DNA of 64,000 nt from an uncultured Bacteroidota bacterium (GTDB taxonomy: Bacteria; Bacteroidota; Bacteroidia; Flavobacteriales_D; Sanyastnellaceae). The position numbers were made by a program, and so were the translations under genes. Within the stretch, counting starts at the first letter, position 1, and each line of letters starts with the position of its first letter. Below, piece by piece: positions 59,814-64,000 of this stretch. The notes beneath the pieces are model-generated. The model had not been told where the DNA came from. It ran no database searches and saw nothing but the letters and a program-made list of their open reading frames with translations. Location: contig CAIZGX010000012.1 of the NCBI GenBank assembly GCA_903932685.1, positions 1 through 64,000 of the forward strand, written 5' to 3'.

Positions 59814-61163
59814 ATGGCAAAGACTAAAACTTCATTTTTCTGTCAAAGTTGTGGTGCGCAAAGTCCGAAATGGCTTGGCAAATGCCCTTCTTGTAACGAA
59901 TGGAATACAATAGTGGAAGAGGTGGTGAACCGCGATTCGAACACTTCGAAAATTCGCATCAAACCCAACGCGCAACCGAAATCCATTTCAGACATTGAAA
60001 TTGAAGAACGCAAGCGCTTTCCTTTAATAGATGGTGAGTTGAATCGCGTGTTAGGTGGAGGAATAGTTCCGGGTTCTTTAATTCTTTTTGGAGGAGAGCC
60101 GGGCATTGGAAAGTCTACCTTGCTTTTGCAAATGGCCCTTCAACAATTAAACTTCACGGTCTTGTATGTATCGGGTGAAGAAAGCGAAGAGCAAATTCAA
60201 ATGCGCGCGCAACGTCTTGGGTTCGACAATCCGCGTTGCATGGTGCTTATGGAAACTTCCGTTGATCAAATTCTCCATCATTTGAATGAAATGAAACCGA
60301 ACATTGTGGTTATCGATTCCATTCAAACCCTTCAAAGCGAGAGCGTAGAAAGCGCGCCAGGTAGTGTTTCTCAAGTGCGCGAATGCACCTTGCAATTGAT
60401 GAAGTATGCGAAGGAAACGCATACCCCCATATTTTTAATCGGACACATTACGAAAGAAGGAAGCCTCGCAGGTCCGAAAGTGTTGGAGCACATGGTCGAT
60501 ACCGTTCTTCAGTTTGAAGGAGATCGTCACCACATCTATCGCATTTTGCGTTGCCATAAGAACCGCTTCGGTTCAACCCATGAATTGGGTATCTATGAAA
60601 TGTTAGGTTCAGGGCTCAAGGCCGTTGAAAATCCGAGCGATATACTTATCGATTCAAGCACCGAGCACCTCAGTGGTTCGGCCATTGCAGCCGCCATGGA
60701 AGGCGCACGCCCCATGATGATGGAAATACAAGCGCTCGTAAGTACAGCGGTGTATGGAACGCCTCAGCGAAGCACAACAGGATTCGATTTACGACGATTG
60801 AATATGTTACTTGCTGTATTGGAAAAGCGATGCGGATTCCGATTGGGAATGAAAGATGTGTTTTTGAATATAGCAGGTGGAATTAAGATTGAAGATCCCG
60901 CGTTGGATTTAGCTGTGATCTCTGCGATTCTTTCGAGCAACGAAGACATAGCCATTACCCGAAAGGCCTGTTTCTGTGGGGAAGTAGGACTAAGTGGTGA
61001 AATCCGTCCGGTTTCAAGATTGGATCAACGCATTCAAGAAGCGGCGAAATTGGGCTTCGAAAAAATCTATGTTTCTTCCTTCAATAAAATTCAAGCGTCC
61101 GCTGCAATTCAAGTTATTAAAGTTGGAAAAGTAGAGGAACTCTTTTCAGAAATATTCGCATAA
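59814..61163 (+). CDS. radA: DNA repair protein RadA
   Basis: Branch-migration helicase of recombination, 449 residues. N-terminal C4 zinc finger with Cys10, Cys13, Cys24 and Cys27; RecA-like ATPase with Walker A GGEPGIGKST at 93-102 and Walker B IVVIDSIQT near 165-173; the RadA-specific KNRFGST near 246-252; and a C-terminal Lon-protease-like domain without its active site. Length normal. It ends just before a strong hairpin shared with the convergent bacilliredoxin gene. Confidence 0.96.
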   Translation: MAKTKTSFFCQSCGAQSPKWLGKCPSCNEWNTIVEEVVNRDSNTSKIRIKPNAQPKSISDIEIEERKRFPLIDGELNRVLGGGIVPGSLILFGGEPGIGKSTLLLQMALQQLNFTVLYVSGEESEEQIQMRAQRLGFDNPRCMVLMETSVDQILHHLNEMKPNIVVIDSIQTLQSESVESAPGSVSQVRECTLQLMKYAKETHTPIFLIGHITKEGSLAGPKVLEHMVDTVLQFEGDRHHIYRILRCHKNRFGSTHELGIYEMLGSGLKAVENPSDILIDSSTEHLSGSAIAAAMEGARPMMMEIQALVSTAVYGTPQRSTTGFDLRRLNMLLAVLEKRCGFRLGMKDVFLNIAGGIKIEDPALDLAVISAILSSNEDIAITRKACFCGEVGLSGEIRPVSRLDQRIQEAAKLGFEKIYVSSFNKIQASAAIQVIKVGKVEELFSEIFA

Positions 61164-61193
61164 AAAAAAGCCTCACCGAAGTGAGGCTTTCTT
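61161..61193. terminator. bidirectional terminator between radA and bacilliredoxin genes
   Basis: AAAGCCTCAC at 61167-61176 pairs with GTGAGGCTTT at 61181-61190 around a CGAA tetraloop, flanked by A-tract and T-tract. It is 10 bp and perfect, and lies between two convergent stops (61163, 61208). Confidence 0.88.
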
Positions 61194-61207
61194 CAACTAA
61201 AATAATC

Positions 61208-61621
61208 TTAACAAAACTCTTCGAACATTCCGTTCAAGTGAGCGGCAATCATGTCTGCTGTGCGACCTTCAATGTGGTGACGTTCGATCATGTGTTGCAA
61301 CTTTCCGTCTTTGAAAAGAGCAATACACGGTGAAGATGGAGGGTAAGGTAACATGAACTTTCTAGCCATGTCAACTGCGTCTTTGTCTACACCTGCAAAC
61401 GATGAAGCCAATTTCGTTGGTTTCTTTCCTTCGGTTTGAATGGCTTTCTTAACACCTGGACGCATGCTGCCTGCTGCGCAACCGCATACAGAATTCAATA
61501 CCAAAAGAACGGTTCCTTCCGTGTTAATGGCATTGGTTACTAGGTCTGCTGAAGTTGCTTCTTCGAAGCCAATATTGGTTAATTCAGCGCGCATAGGCGC
61601 TACTAATTCTGGTGGATACAT
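61208..61621 (-). CDS. bacilliredoxin (BrxA/BrxB family)
   Basis: 137-residue thioredoxin-fold protein of the bacilliredoxin family (formerly DUF1094/YphP), with a CGC active site at Cys46-Gly47-Cys48 in NSVCGCAAGS and a PSSPCIALFKDGKL segment near 96-109. It is thought to reduce mixed disulphides of proteins with bacillithiol. Its bacillithiol-synthesis partners are not in the window. A TAnnTTTG element lies 14 bases before the ATG; selD ends 54 bases upstream. Confidence 0.9.
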   Translation of the reverse strand: MYPPELVAPMRAELTNIGFEEATSADLVTNAINTEGTVLLVLNSVCGCAAGSMRPGVKKAIQTEGKKPTKLASSFAGVDKDAVDMARKFMLPYPPSSPCIALFKDGKLQHMIERHHIEGRTADMIAAHLNGMFEEFC

Positions 61622-61635
61622 AATTAAATTTTTTG

Positions 61636-61643
61636 CAAAGTTA
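61636..61643 (-). promoter_or_regulatory. -7 element of bacilliredoxin gene
   Basis: TAACTTTG on the minus strand, 14 bases before the ATG at 61621, within the gap after selD. Confidence 0.45.
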
Positions 61644-61675
61644 TATCAAATTAACACCTATTGAAGTGACCTTGT

Positions 61676-62704
61676 TCACATTACTTCAAGATAAATTTCT
61701 TTGGCTTCTTGAAGCGAACCAATAACGGTAAGACTTTCGTTTTGAAGTGAGCAAAGTTTTTTCAATTCTTCTAACGCATCTGCTTGAAACGCTACGAGCA
61801 GTCCGCCTGATGTTTGCGGGTCACAAAGCACCAACAACTGCTCGCCGCTCAGTGCGCTCGACTTGGGTTGAATGTTTTGAAAGTTTTTTGTTGTTATATC
61901 TGGAAAGACAAACTGTGCCACCGCGCGTTTTGCAGATTCTAGAACAGGGATATTCTGATAGTCAATTTTCGAAGAGCAGCCACTGGCTTCGCACATTTCA
62001 ATGAGGTGTCCCGCTAGTCCAAATCCCGTAATATCTGTCATGGCATGAACCCCTTCAACCTTCGCGAATTCAGCGCCAATGGTATTGACGTGTTTCATGT
62101 GTTGAATGAATTCTGCCTTTTCTTCTTCCGACAACAACCCGCGCTTTCCCGCAGTGGAAGCGATTCCCAGACCAAGGGGTTTGGTTATCGCAACAAGATC
62201 ACCCGCTTTCGCGCCGTTGTTTTGTTTTAAGTTTTTGATCGGTGCAATGCCATTCACAGATAATCCAAAGAACGGTTCGGGACTTTCAACACTGTGTCCG
62301 CCTGCAATCTGAATTCCATTTTGAGCACACGTGTCTTTCGCTCCACGCATAACTTCTCCCGCAACTTCTGCTGGAAGTTTTTCCAAAGGCCATCCTAAAA
62401 TAGCCAAAGCCATGATGGGTTTTCCGCCCATGGCGTAAATGTCTGAAAGCGCATTGGCCGCCGCAATACAACCGAAGTCGTAAGCGTCGTCTACCATAGG
62501 CATGAAGAAGTCGGTGGTAGAAAGCAAAGCGTCTGTTTCATTCAACGCATAGGCTGCCGCATCGTCGTTGTTGCTGTTTCCAATCAGTAGATTCAAATCT
62601 ACTTGTGAAGTGCCGCAATGCGAAAGAATTTTTGTGAGTTCTGAAGGAGCGATTTTACAACCGCATCCAGATGCTTTGCTGAATTGTGTTAAAGGATAAT
62701 TCAT
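61676..62704 (-). CDS. selD: selenide, water dikinase (selenophosphate synthase)
   Basis: Makes selenophosphate from selenide and ATP. 342 residues; the catalytic loop is SGCGCKI at 12-18, with Cys14 and Lys17 in the positions of the E. coli catalytic pair, encoded by TGC (not the UGA selenocysteine form). Further motifs: DDAAAY near 48, TTDFFMP near 63-69, NALSDIYAMGGKP near 84-97, TDITGFGLAGHL near 221-232 and CDPQTSGGLLV near 296-306. Coupled by four bases to mnmH, its user. Confidence 0.95.
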   Translation of the reverse strand: MNYPLTQFSKASGCGCKIAPSELTKILSHCGTSQVDLNLLIGNSNNDDAAAYALNETDALLSTTDFFMPMVDDAYDFGCIAAANALSDIYAMGGKPIMALAILGWPLEKLPAEVAGEVMRGAKDTCAQNGIQIAGGHSVESPEPFFGLSVNGIAPIKNLKQNNGAKAGDLVAITKPLGLGIASTAGKRGLLSEEEKAEFIQHMKHVNTIGAEFAKVEGVHAMTDITGFGLAGHLIEMCEASGCSSKIDYQNIPVLESAKRAVAQFVFPDITTKNFQNIQPKSSALSGEQLLVLCDPQTSGGLLVAFQADALEELKKLCSLQNESLTVIGSLQEAKEIYLEVM

Positions 62705-63732
62705 GACAAGAGTATTTCTTTAGCCGCAATAATATCTGCAGATGTTGAATGTTCAGTTATTGTAAGTTGAATGGTTTTGGGTTGAACAGCTTGTTTCAAA
62801 CGCCCCTGTTCATAGGCTTTGTCGTAGTAATGCATGAGCAATGTTAACCACTCGTTTTTGTCGCCATTCTCAATCGCTTCAATGGATTTTTTATTTGCTT
62901 CAAGTCCCATGCGCTTGGTAAGAAGTTCTGTTTTTTCAATGAGTTCTTCGTTTGAAAAGCATCCGTAGTTTTCCATTAGGAAAGCAAATCGATTCTCAAA
63001 GCTGGGTTGAATTTCAATGCGCGGAGCATTAACGATTTTATCGAACAGAGGGTCAGGAATTCTTATTTTCCCAATGAGCCGACTCTCGTTTTCGTACCAA
63101 ACAGGAAGCTCTTTTTTCAACTCGAAAAATAGTGTGTGTGCTAATTTGTTTTCGAAGTGTTCTTGCGTGGGTTGTGCGGGCTGACCGAGAGCACCGAAGG
63201 CAGAGCCTTTGTGATGAGCGAGACCTTCTAAATCAATGACGGCTTCTCCCGCTTCATGCAGACCGAATAAACGTTCGGTTTTTTGTGAACCGGTTTTTCC
63301 TGACATTACAATCAGCTGATGTGGACGAGTGAATTTCTCTAGACACCAATTGCGGTAGCGCTTGTAGCCGTCTTTCAAACGCAAGACTTCAACGCCTTCT
63401 TTCGAAAGCAGATCGCTGAAAATTTGACTCCGCATTCCTCCGCGTGCGCAGTAAACAACGATTTTATTTTCTTTAACGTGTTTTTTTGCTTCAGCAATAA
63501 GCTGCGCAAACAAAGGAGATACAAGTTTGTATCCCAGTTCTTCAGCAGAATCTTTTCCTTCTTGTTTGTAGGATGTGCCTACGAGAATGCGGTGTTCGTT
63601 GTTGAGAATAGGAATGTTAATGGCACCTATAATATGTCCAGCCTCGAACTCACCTTCACTGCGAACATCAATCCAATTCAATTCAGAGAATGGAAGTTCG
63701 TTGTCTTCTAGCGGAAAGAGGGTGTGACTCAT
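62701..63732 (-). CDS. mnmH: tRNA 2-selenouridine synthase
   Basis: Replaces sulphur by selenium in wobble 2-thiouridine of tRNAs for Lys, Glu and Gln. 343 residues: rhodanese domain about 5-135 with the active-site Cys in VVYCARGGMRSQIF near 91-104, then a P-loop domain. Its Walker A reads GKTGSQKT near 145-152, with Gln at the position where the family normally has Gly, an oddity that could affect nucleotide binding. It is translated together with selD and overlaps the RNase R stop by four bases. Confidence 0.9.
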   Translation of the reverse strand: MSHTLFPLEDNELPFSELNWIDVRSEGEFEAGHIIGAINIPILNNEHRILVGTSYKQEGKDSAEELGYKLVSPLFAQLIAEAKKHVKENKIVVYCARGGMRSQIFSDLLSKEGVEVLRLKDGYKRYRNWCLEKFTRPHQLIVMSGKTGSQKTERLFGLHEAGEAVIDLEGLAHHKGSAFGALGQPAQPTQEHFENKLAHTLFFELKKELPVWYENESRLIGKIRIPDPLFDKIVNAPRIEIQPSFENRFAFLMENYGCFSNEELIEKTELLTKRMGLEANKKSIEAIENGDKNEWLTLLMHYYDKAYEQGRLKQAVQPKTIQLTITEHSTSADIIAAKEILLS

Positions 63733-64000
63733 TTATCTACCAAAATATAATCGAGGGTTCGTTGGTCAATGTTTCCATCTACCACAAGAATTTTTATTTG
63801 GTCGCCCAATCTAAATTCGTATTTGCGTTTCAGTCCGCGTACCACGTATTCTTCCGGTGAGAAGGTATATTGGTCGCCTGTCATGGTATCTAACGGAATC
63901 AATCCTTCGCAGCGTGTTTCGTTCACTTCCGCATACATACCCCAGTTTGCCAAACCAGAAATAGTGGCTTCGAAAATTTGTCCTTTGCGTTCAAGCATGT
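63729..64000 (-). CDS. rnr: ribonuclease R, C-terminal part only (gene runs off window)
   Basis: The frame is open to the window edge, so only the last 90 or so residues are visible. They read ERKGQIFEATISGLANWGMYAEVNETRCEGLIPLDTM, the S1 RNA-binding domain that ends RNase II/R proteins, and end LDYILVDK. RNase R is a 3'-5' exoribonuclease for structured RNA. The call to RNase R over RNase II rests on the S1 sequence and family distribution. It is the first visible gene of an rnr-mnmH-selD run with four-base overlaps. Confidence 0.82.
   Translation of the reverse strand, partial: MLERKGQIFEATISGLANWGMYAEVNETRCEGLIPLDTMTGDQYTFSPEEYVVRGLKRKYEFRLGDQIKILVVDGNIDQRTLDYILVDK

Noticed and set aside
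61676-62704. Selenocysteine codon in SelD
   Set aside because: The catalytic position is TGC, an ordinary cysteine, with no in-frame TGA.

Overview
The window looks like a chromosomal segment of a flavobacterium (phylum Bacteroidota, probably Flavobacteriales; a Cryomorphaceae/Crocinitomicaceae-type lineage is a guess). The evidence is: secreted proteins with type IX secretion (T9SS) C-terminal domains of both type A and type B, two TonB-dependent receptors with a CarboxypepD-like N-terminal domain, an exosortase of the flavobacterial XrtF type, lamin-tail and PKD surface proteins, few Shine-Dalgarno sequences, and many copies of the Bacteroidota -7 promoter element TAnnTTTG close to start codons. 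I saw no tRNA, rRNA, CRISPR array, insertion sequence or phage. Gene density is very high, many neighbours overlap by 1-25 bases, and most convergent gene ends touch or overlap.

Layout. 1-9.5 kb: a cut glycosyltransferase-like gene, an MlaFE-type lipid transporter pair, a tiny lipoprotein with a SprT-like protein, proline dehydrogenase, an M20 dipeptidase, an LEA-type lipoprotein, a HAD phosphatase, a small HTH regulator, a membrane-anchored HU/SPOR protein and kdsB. 9.5-15.7 kb: TonB receptor, NodB-type deacetylase and a large T9SS type-B lamin-tail protein. 15.7-24.7 kb: housekeeping (asd, folB, gltX, mfd), a PhoR/PhoB-like two-component pair and an SDR enzyme. 24.7-34.2 kb: VOC protein, acyltransferase, ABC exporter, MarR-YceI pair, outer-membrane protein, nitroreductase, SDR and M28 peptidase.

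34.2-44.9 kb is the most distinctive part and appears devoted to surface polysaccharide. A leftward four-gene operon encodes a 75-residue proline-rich protein ending in PID motif + hydrophobic stretch + lysines, exosortase XrtF, its membrane partner, and a conserved protein of unknown function. Divergent from it runs a Wzc-like tyrosine kinase with an extreme Tyr-Gly repeat tail, followed by a tight cassette (GT2, GNAT, SpsF-like cytidylyltransferase, class-III aminotransferase, SDR, DUF4910 hydrolase, then a PGI/PMI isomerase). I infer that the cassette makes and attaches an unusual activated sugar or sugar acid, and that XrtF processes the small neighbour or similar proteins during surface display.

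44.9-51 kb: lipB, terC, DUF3109, OmpA-like, DUF72 and anmK. 51-58 kb: a secreted phospholipase-D-fold protein, a TonB receptor and a second lamin-tail T9SS protein, all leftward, resembling a polymer-scavenging set. 58.2-59.8 kb: an ECF sigma factor overlapping an anti-sigma-positioned membrane protein that carries PKD and gliding-type C-terminal domains. 59.8-64 kb: radA, a bacilliredoxin, and the selenium genes selD-mnmH following a cut RNase R gene.

Several starts lie only four bases after the -7 element, which suggests leaderless or nearly leaderless messages. Five hairpins that look like intrinsic terminators were found; one is fused to the promoter of the next gene.
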